Shown: one piece after another, positions 7,865 through 19,446 of the stretch
How positions within the stretch are numbered: position 1 is the first letter of the stretch
Layout: every line of letters starts with the position of its first letter
NCBI GenBank assembly: GCA_022450155.1
Contig: JAKUQR010000028.1
Span: 1-37,609, forward strand
DNA: 37,609 nt
Origin: Gammaproteobacteria bacterium
GTDB taxonomy: Bacteria; Pseudomonadota; Gammaproteobacteria; Arenicellales; UBA868
Reading direction: 5' to 3'
Notes under the pieces: model-generated
Seen by the model: only the letters and a program-made list of their open reading frames with translations
The model's database searches: none
What the model was told of the DNA's origin: nothing
Made by a program: the position numbers and the translations under genes

Positions 7865-9562
7865 ATGCCAGCCACGACACTCAACCGATACGCACCAGAA
7901 CGACACATCAAAGCGCCAACCGGGAATGAACTTCAGTGCAAGCACTGGGGGGCCGAGGCCCCGATGCGAATGCTGATGAACAACCTGGATCCTGAGGTTG
8001 CGGAAAACCCGGCCGAACTGATCGTCTACGGTGGGGTCGGTCGGGCTGCCCGCGACTGGGACAGTTTCGATCAAATTATAAGTTCGCTCAAGAACCTCGA
8101 GGAGAACGAAACACTGCTCGTCCAATCGGGTAAGCCCGTCGGTGTGTTCCAGACCCATGAAGAAGCTCCCCGGGTGCTGATTGCCAACTCGAACCTGGTT
8201 CCTCACTGGGCAACACTGGAACACTTCTCAGAACTGGATCAACAGGGCCTGATGATGTACGGACAGATGACGGCTGGATCCTGGATCTATATCGGCTCCC
8301 AGGGCATCGTCCAGGGGACCTATGAAACGTTTGCGGAACTGGCCCGACAGCACTTTAACGGTTCGTTCGAGGGCCGGTGGATACTGACAGCGGGGCTCGG
8401 CGGTATGGGCGGCGCCCAGCCGCTGGCAGCGACCATGAACGGCGCCTCGATGATCGCCGTGGAATGCAACATGCAGTCGATTGAGTCGCGCCTGCGGACA
8501 CGCTACCTGGATGCGTGGGCCGACAATCTGGACGACGCCCTCAAGCTGGTCGAGGATGCCCACAACAATGTCCGACCTATCTCGGTGGGTTTGCTGGGTA
8601 ACGCCGCCGACGTGTTTCCGGATATCGCAGCGCGTTCCCGGCAGGATCCCAGATACCTGCCCGATGTGGTGACCGATCAGACCTCCGCCCATGATCCCCA
8701 GGCCGGCTATCTGCCCCAGGGCTGGTCAGTTGACGATTGGATCGAGCGCCGGCGAACTGACCCGGCCGGTGTTGCTGACGCAGCCAAAGCATCCATGGCG
8801 GTTCAGGTGCGGGCGATGCTGGATTTCTGGGAGCGGGGAATTCCGGTGGTGGACTACGGCAACAATATCCGCCAGATGGCTCAGGAAGTCGGGGTCAAGA
8901 ACGCTTTCGACTATCCTGGATTTGTGCCCGCTTACGTCAGGCCCCTGTTCTGCACTGGTACAGGGCCTTTCAGGTGGGCGGCGCTGTCGGGGGACCCCGA
9001 AGACATCTACAAAACCGACGTAAAGGTCAAGGAACTCATCCCGGATAACCCGCACCTGCACCGGTGGCTGAACATGGCCCGAAAGCGAATCGCCTTCCAG
9101 GGCATGCCGAGCCGTATCTGCTGGGTGGGACTGGGCGATCGCGATAGGATTGGGCGGGCCTTTAATCAGATGGTGGCAAATGGCGAGCTGAGTGGACCGA
9201 TCGTGATCGGCCGCGATCATCTCGACAGCGGATCGGTTGCAAGCCCAAACCGCGAGACCGAAAACATGAAAGACGGGTCAGATGCTGTTTCCGACTGGCC
9301 GATACTCAACGCGCTTCTGAACACGGCATCAGGTGCGACATGGGTGTCTTTTCATCATGGCGGTGGTGTGGGTATCGGTTTCTCCCAACATGCCGGTTTG
9401 GTCATAATGGCTGATGGTTCAGCCTCGGCGGATCGAAAACTGGCCCGCGTGTTGTGGAACGATCCTGCCACCGGTGTAATGCGTCACGCCGACGCGGGTT
9501 ACGAGGAGGCGATAGCATGCGCCCGGGACAAAGGTCTAAACTTGCCGGGAATTTTGGTTTAA
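7865..9562 (+). CDS. hutU: Urocanate hydratase
   Basis: Urocanase hydrates urocanate to imidazolone propionate, the second step of histidine breakdown, using tightly bound NAD+ as an electrophile. The 565-residue length matches the family (about 555-565). Visible landmarks are the glycine-rich NAD-binding stretch [13 protein letters not shown] from residue 177, the active-site segment [13 protein letters not shown] with Cys419, and the conserved C-terminal [17 protein letters not shown] chose the ATG at 7865, preceded by AGGA, over the in-frame TTG at 7841, because the family starts near this point. None of hutH, hutI, hutG or hutC is in the window, so the gene stands alone here. A palindromic site just upstream may control it. 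Confidence 0.95.
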   Translation: MPATTLNRYAPERHIKAPTGNELQCKHWGAEAPMRMLMNNLDPEVAENPAELIVYGGVGRAARDWDSFDQIISSLKNLEENETLLVQSGKPVGVFQTHEEAPRVLIANSNLVPHWATLEHFSELDQQGLMMYGQMTAGSWIYIGSQGIVQGTYETFAELARQHFNGSFEGRWILTAGLGGMGGAQPLAATMNGASMIAVECNMQSIESRLRTRYLDAWADNLDDALKLVEDAHNNVRPISVGLLGNAADVFPDIAARSRQDPRYLPDVVTDQTSAHDPQAGYLPQGWSVDDWIERRRTDPAGVADAAKASMAVQVRAMLDFWERGIPVVDYGNNIRQMAQEVGVKNAFDYPGFVPAYVRPLFCTGTGPFRWAALSGDPEDIYKTDVKVKELIPDNPHLHRWLNMARKRIAFQGMPSRICWVGLGDRDRIGRAFNQMVANGELSGPIVIGRDHLDSGSVASPNRETENMKDGSDAVSDWPILNALLNTASGATWVSFHHGGGVGIGFSQHAGLVIMADGSASADRKLARVLWNDPATGVMRHADAGYEEAIACARDKGLNLPGILV

Positions 9563-9694
9563 CCCTGTCTGGGTCAGATGCTCGCAACAGAATCTGGTGA
9601 TTCGAATAACGTCCTGTGACGAGCGTTGTTTGACTGCCTCATTCCGACCAAGGCCAAATGGAAAGATTTGGGTCGCCCCACTTGGATAGACCCC

Positions 9695-11035
9695 CTATTT
9701 ACCGATGCAGAACGTCGAGAAAATCTGGCCGAGCAGGTCTTCCGTGGTGACTTCGCCCGTAATTTCACCCAGTGCGAGCTGTGCCAGACGAAGCTCCTCC
9801 GCAAGTAGCTCCTGAGCCGACCCGACGTGTTGTTCTGCGGCGTGCAGATGCGATTGTGCTTTGAGCAGTGCCTCAATGTGGCGCCGGCGGGCCATCAGCG
9901 GCGCTTCACCCAAACAGGTATAGCCAAGCGCTTGTTGAATAGCTTGCTCCAGAGCATCGATACCCGCACCTGTCTTGGCCGAGACTGAAACGCCTTCGCT
10001 GCCTTCGTTTACTACAGTCCCTGCTGGCCTGCCACTGAGGTCACACTTGTTATAAACCCGAAGTATTTCTCCTGCGCCGGGCGCCATTGATGCGTGATCC
10101 TGGCTGGTGTGTGGTGCGGTATCGTCGATTACAAACAGGACCAAGTTGGCCTGTTCAATCGCCTGTGTCGCCCGACGAACACCCTCTTCTTCGACGTAAT
10201 CAGTGCTTTCTCTCAAGCCCGCCGTATCGATCAGCTGGACCGCTAGTCCAGCTATGTCGATCGTCGTGTCGACCACATCGCGCGTGGTGCCCGGGGTGAT
10301 GCTGACGATGGCCCGGTCTTCTCGCGCCAGCGCATTCAGCAGGCTTGATTTTCCGGCATTGGGCAATCCAGCCAGCACGACCCGGGCGCCATGGGCCAAT
10401 AGACTTCCCGGCCGGGCCTGGTCCAGCAATGACGCCAGTATCTGACTGGTGTGATTTAACCGGGCTTGTGCAGCGCTCGAATCCAGAGCGCTCACGGGCT
10501 CTTCAGAGAAGTCAATTTCTGCTTCGAAATTTACTCTTAAATCTCCTATCTCCTTCGATAGTGCGTTTATCTCCCTTGAAAATGACCCCATCAACGAGCG
10601 TATGGCAGCCCGCGCAGCGGCCTGTGTCTGGCTGTCAATGAGATCGGCGACCGCTTCGGCCTGAGCGAGATCCAGTCGGCCATTGAGAAATGCCCGCTCA
10701 GTGAATTCACCCGGCCGGGCCGGGCGGGCGCCGTGGCTTAAAACGCTGGCCAGAACGCCGTCCAGTACCCGGGGTCCGCCGTGGCCTTGGAGCTCCAGTA
10801 CATCCTCGCCGGTGTAAGAGGCCGGCGCGGCAAAATAAAGTACCAGTCCCTTGTCCAGTGGCGAACCATCGGCCGCTCTGAACACCCGGTGCGTGGCTTG
10901 TTTCGGCGGTGGCAGCACACCGGTGATGGCGTGCGCGATGACCCCGGCGCGAGGCCCTGATATCCGCACTATGCCGATAGCGCCTACGCCAGGCGGCGTC
11001 GCGATAGCGGCGATGGTATCTTGATCCTGTTGCAC
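9695..11035 (-). CDS. mnmE: tRNA modification GTPase MnmE
   Basis: MnmE (TrmE) is the GTPase partner of MnmG in making cmnm5U/nm5U at the tRNA wobble position. The N-terminal folate-binding domain begins DTIAAIATPPGVGAIGIVRI. The GTPase domain shows G1 (GLPNAGKSSLLNAL), G3 (IDTAGLRE) and G4 (NKCD), and the protein ends with the invariant CIGK, whose cysteine is essential for modification. A GTG at 11035 gives 446 residues, close to the usual 450. The frame is open back to an ATG at 11098, which would add 21 residues and overlap the end of yidC; neither has a strong ribosome site. Position just after yidC is the normal gammaproteobacterial arrangement, but mnmG does not follow. Confidence 0.95.
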   Translation of the reverse strand: MQQDQDTIAAIATPPGVGAIGIVRISGPRAGVIAHAITGVLPPPKQATHRVFRAADGSPLDKGLVLYFAAPASYTGEDVLELQGHGGPRVLDGVLASVLSHGARPARPGEFTERAFLNGRLDLAQAEAVADLIDSQTQAAARAAIRSLMGSFSREINALSKEIGDLRVNFEAEIDFSEEPVSALDSSAAQARLNHTSQILASLLDQARPGSLLAHGARVVLAGLPNAGKSSLLNALAREDRAIVSITPGTTRDVVDTTIDIAGLAVQLIDTAGLRESTDYVEEEGVRRATQAIEQANLVLFVIDDTAPHTSQDHASMAPGAGEILRVYNKCDLSGRPAGTVVNEGSEGVSVSAKTGAGIDALEQAIQQALGYTCLGEAPLMARRRHIEALLKAQSHLHAAEQHVGSAQELLAEELRLAQLALGEITGEVTTEDLLGQIFSTFCIGK

Positions 11036-11078
11036 CGTTCGTGACCGCAGTCGACCGGGCGATGTCAACTCGCCTGAA

Positions 11079-12782
11079 CTAGCCTCCGGATGCCGCAATC
11101 TTTCGTGTGATCACCCACTGCTGGCCAATGGACAGAAGGTTGTTCACCAACCAATACAGCACCAGCCCAGCGGGAAACCACAGAAAGAAGATCGTAAACA
11201 TCACTGGCATGGCCAGCATGATGTTTTTTTGCATCGGGTCAACTGGTGTGGGGTTTAGGATCGTCTGACCAAACATAGAAGCGCCCATGAGCAGCGGCAG
11301 CACGTAGTACGGATCCTGAACGGAAAGGTCCTTGATCCATAACATAAACGGTGCTTGCCGCAACTCGACGCTTTCCAGCAACACCCAGTACAACGAGATA
11401 AAGACCGGAATCTGTATTACGATCGGCAGGCAACTGCCAAGAGGATTGATTTTTTCCTTTTTATAAACCTCCATCATTGCCTGCTGGAACTTCTGTTTGT
11501 CGTCGCCAAAGCGCTCCTTGAGCGTTTTCATACGCGGCTGGAGATTCTTCATCTTCGCCATCGACTTATAGCTGGCCGCCGACAGCGGATAGAACACGAG
11601 CTTAACCAGCAACGTCAGTAGAATGATGGACACACCCCAGTTTTGGACAGTGCGGTGGATGTAAGTCAATAACCAGAACAGCGGCGATGAGATCGGTGTC
11701 AGCCAGCCGTAATCCACTGTTAACTCCAGCTGCTGGTTCTCCTCGGTGAGACGTTTCTGTTCTTTAGGCCCAACGAACAGTCGAGCATTCAGAGACCCTT
11801 GTCTACCGGCCGGCACGACGGTCGGCTCTACACTCTTGTAACCGATGTGATAATGCGGTTGGCTGTCTCGGGCTGTGACCGTTGAATAGAACTCATAAGC
11901 GCTGCTCCCCCGCGGCAGCAGCGCACCCACGAAATAGTGCTGCAACATGGCTACCCAACCCGAGGGTGTGTTGCGTGCCAGATTCTCGTCGTACATGTCA
12001 TCAAAATCTATCTTCTGGTACTTGTCTTCCGGTGTGTAAATAACGCCACCTGTGTAGCTTGGCAGCCGGCCAAAGAAGCCGAGTCCACTAGATTTCTGCT
12101 CGACCTTAGTGCGAAGTATCTGGTTATATAGGAACCCTTGCCACGCTGTGGCGGTGGCGTTGTCGATCTCGTAACGGATGTCGATGTAGTAGCTATTTCG
12201 ATAAAACGTATAAACCTTGCGATACCCAACACCATCGGGGCTTTGCCACCTAAGAATCGCTTCTACGCGATCGGCAGCGGGTGACAAATAATAATTGTGT
12301 TGATCAGCGACGTATCGTGTATGGTGATTTGGTAACTCGCCCTGTGTGCCCAAGAGGCCGCCCTGGATAACAAACAGGTCAGCGCCCTCTTCGTTTAACA
12401 GCCGAAACGGTTCATCTGGATTCTCCAGCTTTTCGGGATATGTCAACAACTCTAACCGCCTCAGGTCACCGCCATAGGAATCTATGACGGCGCGTATGAG
12501 GTCTGTTTCAACCACCACGATATCACCTGTGGGCAAGCTCTTTAATGTCGGTTTAGGAATTCCAGTTACAGCAGTGTTTGTGTTTGTGTTTGTGTTGGCG
12601 GTGGTCGGCGCACTGGGGACGTCTTCGGTGTTCACCGCGATGGTTTGGCTCTGCCCAGTTTGAGCAGCTATTTGCGATGTCATTACCGCTACGGGGGCTG
12701 CGTTGTGCTCGACCCAAGCCTGCCAAATCAGGACCAACACCAGCGCCAAACCAGTAAACAGTATGAGTTTTTGGAAATCCAC
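11079..12782 (-). CDS. yidC: Membrane protein insertase YidC
   Basis: YidC inserts and folds inner-membrane proteins, alone or with SecYEG; its clients include the ATP synthase a and c subunits encoded further along. I place the start at GTG 12782, giving MDFQKLILFTGLALVLVLIWQAW, the usual first helix; the frame stays open to 12848 inside yidD. Residues after helix 1 include a low-complexity TNTNTNTNT linker and the large periplasmic domain. The C-terminal insertase core follows (QNWGVSIILLTLLVKLVFYP, then NPLGSCLPIVIQIPVFISLY and PAGLVLYWLVNNLLSIGQQW). At 567 residues it is slightly longer than the E. coli protein. It lies between yidD and mnmE in the conserved rpmH cluster. Confidence 0.96.
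   Translation of the reverse strand: MDFQKLILFTGLALVLVLIWQAWVEHNAAPVAVMTSQIAAQTGQSQTIAVNTEDVPSAPTTANTNTNTNTAVTGIPKPTLKSLPTGDIVVVETDLIRAVIDSYGGDLRRLELLTYPEKLENPDEPFRLLNEEGADLFVIQGGLLGTQGELPNHHTRYVADQHNYYLSPAADRVEAILRWQSPDGVGYRKVYTFYRNSYYIDIRYEIDNATATAWQGFLYNQILRTKVEQKSSGLGFFGRLPSYTGGVIYTPEDKYQKIDFDDMYDENLARNTPSGWVAMLQHYFVGALLPRGSSAYEFYSTVTARDSQPHYHIGYKSVEPTVVPAGRQGSLNARLFVGPKEQKRLTEENQQLELTVDYGWLTPISSPLFWLLTYIHRTVQNWGVSIILLTLLVKLVFYPLSAASYKSMAKMKNLQPRMKTLKERFGDDKQKFQQAMMEVYKKEKINPLGSCLPIVIQIPVFISLYWVLLESVELRQAPFMLWIKDLSVQDPYYVLPLLMGASMFGQTILNPTPVDPMQKNIMLAMPVMFTIFFLWFPAGLVLYWLVNNLLSIGQQWVITRKIAASGG
12574..12596. repeat. Hexanucleotide microsatellite inside yidC
   Basis: GTGTTT is repeated 3.8 times in perfect tandem at 12574-12596. 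On the yidC strand this encodes the alternating Thr-Asn linker (TNTNTNT) between the first helix and the periplasmic domain. Because the unit is six bases, slippage would change the linker by two residues without breaking the frame. Confidence 0.8.
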
Positions 12783-12801
12783 TTTTAGCGCTTCAGCGAT
12801 G

Positions 12802-13038
12802 CTAGCAGCTGGAGGTGCCCGCGTTCTCGTCTGGCACCATGTCCACACCCCCAGGGTGCCAGGGGTTACAGCGGATCAGCCGGCGCAGAGTCAGCCAGGC
12901 ACCGCGGGTTACTCCGTGACGCTCGATGGCCTCTATGGCGTAGGACGAACACGTGGGATAGAAACGGCAGGTCGGCCCCAATAGCGGACTGATCAAGTAC
13001 CGATATCCGCGTAGTACCCCTGTGATTACTTGCCGCAT
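12802..13038 (-). CDS. yidD: Membrane protein insertion efficiency factor YidD
   Basis: This 78-residue protein has the whole YidD signature: [20 protein letters not shown], then [20 protein letters not shown] and [15 protein letters not shown]. YidD is a peripheral inner-membrane protein with an amphipathic N-terminus that helps YidC-dependent insertion. Its start lies within the last 13 bases of rnpA (overlap 13026-13038), and yidC follows directly, so rpmH-rnpA-yidD-yidC behave as one operon. It is slightly shorter than the E. coli protein. Confidence 0.95.
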   Translation of the reverse strand: MRQVITGVLRGYRYLISPLLGPTCRFYPTCSSYAIEAIERHGVTRGAWLTLRRLIRCNPWHPGGVDMVPDENAGTSSC

Positions 13039-13382
13039 TTATCTCTCACTCGTCTCCAGTGGCCGAACAGGCTCTGATCGACCTGCAGGCGATCGGTTTC
13101 GTTAGCTTCCTGGCGCGCAATCACAACCAGATCCAGACCAACCAGAGGCTCCTTATGACAACGAAAAGATTCTCGGACGCGACGCTTCAGTCGATTGCGC
13201 CGCACCGCTTTGTTGGACACTCGTCGGGAGACTGTGATGCCGAGCCGCGCGCTGCCTGTCTGGCGCCTCGCCGCATAAACGGTAAACAGGCGATCATCGC
13301 TACGGCATCGTCTGGCAATCGTCGTGCGGTAATCCACACCACGCAAGAGGCGTTCGCTTCGCATGAAGCGGGCATTGCTCAC
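13026..13382 (-). CDS. rnpA: Ribonuclease P protein component
   Basis: RnpA is the small basic protein that binds the M1 RNA and helps RNase P trim tRNA 5' leaders. The 118-residue protein carries the family's RNR motif region, [20 protein letters not shown] at about residues 52-71, plus GITVSRR before it and the DLVVIAR strand after it. The start used is GTG 13382; an in-frame ATG at 13364 (MRSERLLRG) would also give a full domain. It lies 25 bases after rpmH and overlaps yidD. Confidence 0.94.
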   Translation of the reverse strand: MSNARFMRSERLLRGVDYRTTIARRCRSDDRLFTVYAARRQTGSARLGITVSRRVSNKAVRRNRLKRRVRESFRCHKEPLVGLDLVVIARQEANETDRLQVDQSLFGHWRRVRDKCGK

Positions 13383-13408
13383 TGCCGGCGGATAACGTCG
13401 CCCGGCAC

Positions 13409-13543
13409 TCAGGCGCTGAGCTGCGCCCGGCCTTTGGCTCGTCGCGCGCTGATCACGGCTCGTCCTGCGCGTGTTTTCATCCGCGCCCTAAAACCATGTC
13501 GTCGTTTCCGTTTAACTTCGCTGGGCTGGAAGGTCCGCTTCAT
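13409..13543 (-). CDS. rpmH: 50S ribosomal protein L34
   Basis: The 44-residue protein, read on the minus strand from the ATG at 13543, starts [20 protein letters not shown] and ends with the family's KGRAQLSA, a normal L34. It is a short, very basic component of the large ribosomal subunit. It is the first gene of the leftward origin-proximal operon, facing away from dnaA across the origin region. Confidence 0.97.
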   Translation of the reverse strand: MKRTFQPSEVKRKRRHGFRARMKTRAGRAVISARRAKGRAQLSA

Positions 13544-13589
13544 AATGCGTATCCCGAATTCTGTGGCCGGCTTTCAAAAAAGGCGTCGG

Positions 13590-13619
13590 ACTTTACTCGT
13601 AATTATGGCGTAATGTCAA
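13590..13619 (-). promoter_or_regulatory. Candidate sigma70 promoter for rpmH operon
   Basis: On the minus strand a perfect -35 TTGACA (13614-13619) is followed after 18 bases by TAAAGT (13590-13595), a four-of-six match to the -10 box, ending about 47 bases before the rpmH start. The two DnaA boxes lie just upstream of it. Confidence 0.5.
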
Positions 13620-13643
13620 TGGTTTTAGGGGTCTCTAGCACGC

Positions 13644-13680
13644 TGTGGATAAAATAATGTAGGACAATTTCTGTGGATAA
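13644..13680. other. DnaA boxes of the rpmH-dnaA origin region
   Basis: Two perfect DnaA boxes, TGTGGATAA (reverse of TTATCCACA), lie at 13644-13652 and 13672-13680, in the same orientation and 28 bases apart. They sit in the 247-bp rpmH-dnaA gap, where both an origin element and dnaA self-regulation are known in related bacteria such as Pseudomonas. The diverging gene directions around this point support the origin being here or in the nearby dnaA-dnaN gap. No further perfect boxes are visible in the gap, so this may be only part of oriC. Confidence 0.75.
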
Positions 13681-13790
13681 CTTCCAATATATCGTTTAGA
13701 CTGGCCACCATGACAGCAGCCGCACAGTCACGACAATAAACTTAAATCGCGCCGAAAGCGCTGTCGACAAACCCGACCAACCCTATACCT

Positions 13791-15128
13791 GTGTCCACCG
13801 CCCTTTGGAAACTTTGCTTAAGTCGTCTCGAAGACGACCTCTCCGCCCAGCAGTTCAATACCTGGATCCGGCCACTGCACGCCGTCGAAAACGCTGACGG
13901 TCTGACGCTGCTAGCGCCCAACCGATTTGTGCGCGACTTCGTACACAGAGAATACCTGGGGCTGATCTCTAGCCTAGCGAAAAACTTCAGCCCCAAACCC
14001 GCAGCAATCAGACTGGATATCGGCAGTGAGCAGGCAGGCAGCACTGTTACCGCTACAGCCGATCAGTCACCGGTAGCCCACAACAAAGGCTCGACTGCTC
14101 TGGGTTTTGAAGGCCGTCTCAACCCAGCTTTTACCTTTGAGACCCACGTTGAGGGTAAATCCAACCAACTGGCCCGGGCCGCTGCCAGCCAAGTCGGGGA
14201 AAACCCGGGGCAAGCCTATAACCCGTTGTTTCTTTACGGGGGTGTCGGTTTAGGTAAAACACACCTGATGCAAGCTGCCGGTAATCTGACCCGGCAACTT
14301 AGGCCGGAAGCCAAAGTCGTGTACGTACACTCCGAACGGTTTGTGGCCGATATGGTCAAAGCCCTGCAGCATAACAAAATCAATGATTTCAAGCGTTATT
14401 ATCGATCTCTGGATGCCCTGCTGATTGACGACATTCAGTTCTTTTCAGGAAAAGAGCACTCACAGGAAGAATTTTTCCATACTTTCAATACGTTACTAGA
14501 AGGCCAGCGACAAATCGTGATTACCAGTGACCGCTTTCCGCGTGAGATTTCCGGCGTCCAGGAGCGCCTGATTTCCCGTTTCGGTAGCGGCCTGACCGTC
14601 CCGATCGACCCGCCCGAACTCGAGACTCGAATGGCCATCTTAAAAATCAAAGCCCAGCAGAAAGGCGTCGACCTGCCCGAAGACGTGTGTTTTTTTGTAG
14701 CCAAACAGATTCGGTCCAATGTGCGGGAACTCGAGGGCGCGCTCCACCGGATAATCGCCAGTGCTAACTTTACCGGACGCAAGATCAATATCGACCTTGC
14801 TCGGGAAGCACTGCGCGACCTGTTGGTTTTTCAGGAACGCCAAATCACCATACAGAATATCCAGAAAGTCGTCGCGGAATATTTCAAGATGCGCATCTCG
14901 GACCTGCATTCCAAGCGGCGTAACCGTCAGATTACCCGACCTCGCCAGATCGCAATGGCGCTGGCCAAAGAACTCACCACTATGAGTTTGCCAGAAATTG
15001 GCGACGCTTTCGGGGGTAGAGACCACACAACCGTATTGCACGCTCAACGCAAGGTCAGCGAGTTAATCAAGACGGACCCTAAGATCAGCGAAGACTACCA
15101 GAACCTACAGCGCCTTCTGAGTGGATAA
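13791..15128 (+). CDS. dnaA: Chromosomal replication initiator DnaA
   Basis: DnaA binds DnaA boxes, opens the origin and loads the DnaB helicase. The GTG start at 13791 gives 445 residues. Domain I begins [20 protein letters not shown]. The AAA+ domain opens with [20 protein letters not shown], then Walker [10 protein letters not shown] and Walker [10 protein letters not shown]. The C-terminal DNA-binding domain ends with the signature [15 protein letters not shown]. Domain II is short, explaining the slightly reduced length compared with E. coli. Perfect DnaA boxes upstream suggest self-repression. Confidence 0.97.
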   Translation: MSTALWKLCLSRLEDDLSAQQFNTWIRPLHAVENADGLTLLAPNRFVRDFVHREYLGLISSLAKNFSPKPAAIRLDIGSEQAGSTVTATADQSPVAHNKGSTALGFEGRLNPAFTFETHVEGKSNQLARAAASQVGENPGQAYNPLFLYGGVGLGKTHLMQAAGNLTRQLRPEAKVVYVHSERFVADMVKALQHNKINDFKRYYRSLDALLIDDIQFFSGKEHSQEEFFHTFNTLLEGQRQIVITSDRFPREISGVQERLISRFGSGLTVPIDPPELETRMAILKIKAQQKGVDLPEDVCFFVAKQIRSNVRELEGALHRIIASANFTGRKINIDLAREALRDLLVFQERQITIQNIQKVVAEYFKMRISDLHSKRRNRQITRPRQIAMALAKELTTMSLPEIGDAFGGRDHTTVLHAQRKVSELIKTDPKISEDYQNLQRLLSG

Positions 15129-15322
15129 CGTGTGGGCTTCCAGTGAGAAACTATGGCATGATTTCCTAGATGCGAATTTCACACCACCTTGTTCACCTTG
15201 TGCCGGATTTGATCCACAGCATTACACACACGACCATTTATTATTATCCCTTTGTTTTTATTGATTAAAATAACTTAATCTCTTTATCAACAGGCTTAAT
15301 TACATTAGTTAACAAACTATCT
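15129..15322. other. AT-rich dnaA-dnaN intergenic region, possible origin unwinding element
   Basis: The second half of this gap (about 15225-15322) is the most AT-rich stretch of the origin area. Two near-consensus DnaA boxes with one mismatch each are visible: TGATCCACA at 15210-15218 and TTATCAACA at 15284-15292. A 6-bp inverted repeat, GATTAA (15263-15268) and TTAATC (15275-15280), lies between them. The combination fits a DNA-unwinding element with weak DnaA sites; a dnaN promoter may also be here. No gene is present. Confidence 0.5.
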
Positions 15323-16423
15323 ATGAAATTATTAATAGAACGAGACCAACTATTAACACCACTCACTACCGTTACCAGCGTAGTAGAGCGGAGACAAACA
15401 CTGCCTATTTTGGCGAACGTGTTGGTACAACTGGACAGCAACACTCTCACGCTGACCGGCACCGATCTGGAGGTAGAAACCACCATTGAAACCACTGTTC
15501 TAGATGGCAGTGACGGTCAGTGCACCGTGACCGCTCGTAAACTGCTCGACATTACTCGTGCGCTACCCGAAAACGCAAAACTGGAATTCAGCACAGAAGG
15601 AAGCAAGCTGAAAATTAAGTCGGGACAGAGCCGCTTCACCTTGCAGACCCTGCCAGCTGCCGATTTCCCGCGGCTCGAGACGGAGAACTGGGAGGAACGG
15701 GTTCGCCTGGAGCAATCAGCGCTGCGGAGCCTTTTCGACAAAACAGCCTTTTCGATGGCGCAACAGGACGTCCGGTATTTTTTAAATGGTGTGCTGATTG
15801 AACTGGATGGTGACACGATGATCTCCGTAGCGACGGATGGACACCGGCTGGCGCGCAGCCGAACCAAACTACCCGCTGCTGCTGGGGCGCAGCGTCAGGT
15901 TATCGTTCCGCGGAAGGCTGTTCTGGAGCTCAACCGATTCCTGGCCGACGGTGGAGACGAGATAACGCTGGAACTTAATCCAAATCACGTGCGATTCAGC
16001 CGACCCGGCGCACAATTGACAAGCAAACTGATCGATGGAAAATTCCCGGACTATAAAGCCGTCATGTCGCAAGTCCTGTCACAAAAAATGGTCGCTGACC
16101 GGGAACAGCTCCACGAAGTGCTGGCGAGAACTTCGGTGCTGACCAACGAAAAATATCGGGGCATCCGGCTGAATTTATCCAACGGCTGTTTGAAGCTGTC
16201 GGCACACAATCCAGACCATGAAGAAGCCAGTGACGAGGTGAGCGTGGATTATGAAGGCGACAGCCTGGAGATTGGATTCAACGTGACTTACCTGATGGAT
16301 GCGTTGCGGGCCATGTCGACAAAGACCGTAGAGGCCGAGTTGCACGACGGCAACAGCGGGTGCATGCTTCACGAGCCTGATGATGATGACACGCTGTACC
16401 TGATCATGCCCATGCGATTGTAG
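15323..16423 (+). CDS. dnaN: DNA polymerase III subunit beta (sliding clamp)
   Basis: The beta clamp is a dimeric ring that tethers DNA polymerase III and many repair factors to DNA. The 366-residue length is exactly that of E. coli. Recognisable segments include the start MKLLIERDQLLTPLTTVTSV with VERRQTLPILANVL, DGHRLARS in the second domain, and the C-terminal LIMPMRL that closes the protein-binding pocket. It follows dnaA after an AT-rich gap with no strong ribosome site. recF does not follow; the next features are two parS sites and gyrB. Confidence 0.97.
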   Translation: MKLLIERDQLLTPLTTVTSVVERRQTLPILANVLVQLDSNTLTLTGTDLEVETTIETTVLDGSDGQCTVTARKLLDITRALPENAKLEFSTEGSKLKIKSGQSRFTLQTLPAADFPRLETENWEERVRLEQSALRSLFDKTAFSMAQQDVRYFLNGVLIELDGDTMISVATDGHRLARSRTKLPAAAGAQRQVIVPRKAVLELNRFLADGGDEITLELNPNHVRFSRPGAQLTSKLIDGKFPDYKAVMSQVLSQKMVADREQLHEVLARTSVLTNEKYRGIRLNLSNGCLKLSAHNPDHEEASDEVSVDYEGDSLEIGFNVTYLMDALRAMSTKTVEAELHDGNSGCMLHEPDDDDTLYLIMPMRL

Positions 16424-16459
16424 ATAAGTAGGACCCTACAACAGCCTGCCGGGTTTCGG

Positions 16460-16475
16460 TGTTTCACGTGAAACC
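16460..16475. other. parS: parS site 1 (ParB-binding centromere site)
   Basis: TGTTTCACGTGAAACC matches the bacterial parS consensus TGTTTCACGTGAAACA at 15 of 16 positions, with the palindromic core GTTTCACGTGAAAC intact. It lies 37 bases after the dnaN stop. ParB-CTP loads at such sites and spreads, and ParA moves the origin region to the cell pole. Confidence 0.92.
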
Positions 16476-16509
16476 ATAGGCTTGAAGCCCAGGTACCTGT
16501 GAGATCCGT

Positions 16510-16525
16510 TGTTTCACGTGAAACA
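16510..16525. other. parS: parS site 2 (perfect consensus)
   Basis: TGTTTCACGTGAAACA is a perfect 16-base parS, 50 bases downstream of the first and in the same gap between dnaN and gyrB. The parA and parB genes are not in the window; in relatives they follow mnmG and rsmG, which would lie beyond the left edge. Confidence 0.96.
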
Positions 16526-16601
16526 CCGTGAAAAGCCCATAAAATAGCCGTTTCTGCGGCCTAGCAACCCTCGTTTGTGATAGAATAAAAGCCCACCATA
16601 A

Positions 16602-19034
<2,433 letters not shown>

Positions 19035-19050
19035 TAAAATCAATTACTTA

Positions 19051-19428
19051 TCAGTGAAGGGTGCGAGGCGCTGAAAGCACAAAACGCGGAATGGTGGCGT
19101 CGAACGTACGGCCGTCTTCAGCCACCATCTGGTAAGTACCGTGCATCGTGCCCACGGGCGTCTCAATGACCGCACCGGACGTATAGCGAAAACCCTCCCC
19201 AGGTTTGAGCACCGGCTGTTCACCGACTACGCCCTCACCTTCGACCTCTTCGGTTCGGTTATCAGCATCGGTGATGAACCAGTGCCGAGAAATGAGTTGG
19301 GCGGTGACAGAGCCGCGGTTTACCAGGGTGATGGTATAGGCAAAAACAAACCGGTCTTCATCGGGTTCAGAGTGTTCAGCGACATAGGTCGTTTCGACCT
19401 GAACGTCGATGTCGTAGGGGTTTTCCAT
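19051..19428 (-). CDS. apaG: ApaG domain protein
   Basis: ApaG is a 125-residue fibronectin-III-like protein, here of exactly the usual length. Visible conserved parts are the strand RFVFAYTITLVNRGSVTAQL, then SRHWFITDADN, PGEGFRYTSG and GTMHGTYQMV. Its biochemical role is uncertain; it is linked with ApaH and reported to bind nucleotides or magnesium/cobalt. It follows apaH by 18 bases on the same strand and converges on gyrB. Confidence 0.94.
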   Translation of the reverse strand: MENPYDIDVQVETTYVAEHSEPDEDRFVFAYTITLVNRGSVTAQLISRHWFITDADNRTEEVEGEGVVGEQPVLKPGEGFRYTSGAVIETPVGTMHGTYQMVAEDGRTFDATIPRFVLSAPRTLH

Positions 19429-19446
19429 AATATTGACGCTCCTGTT

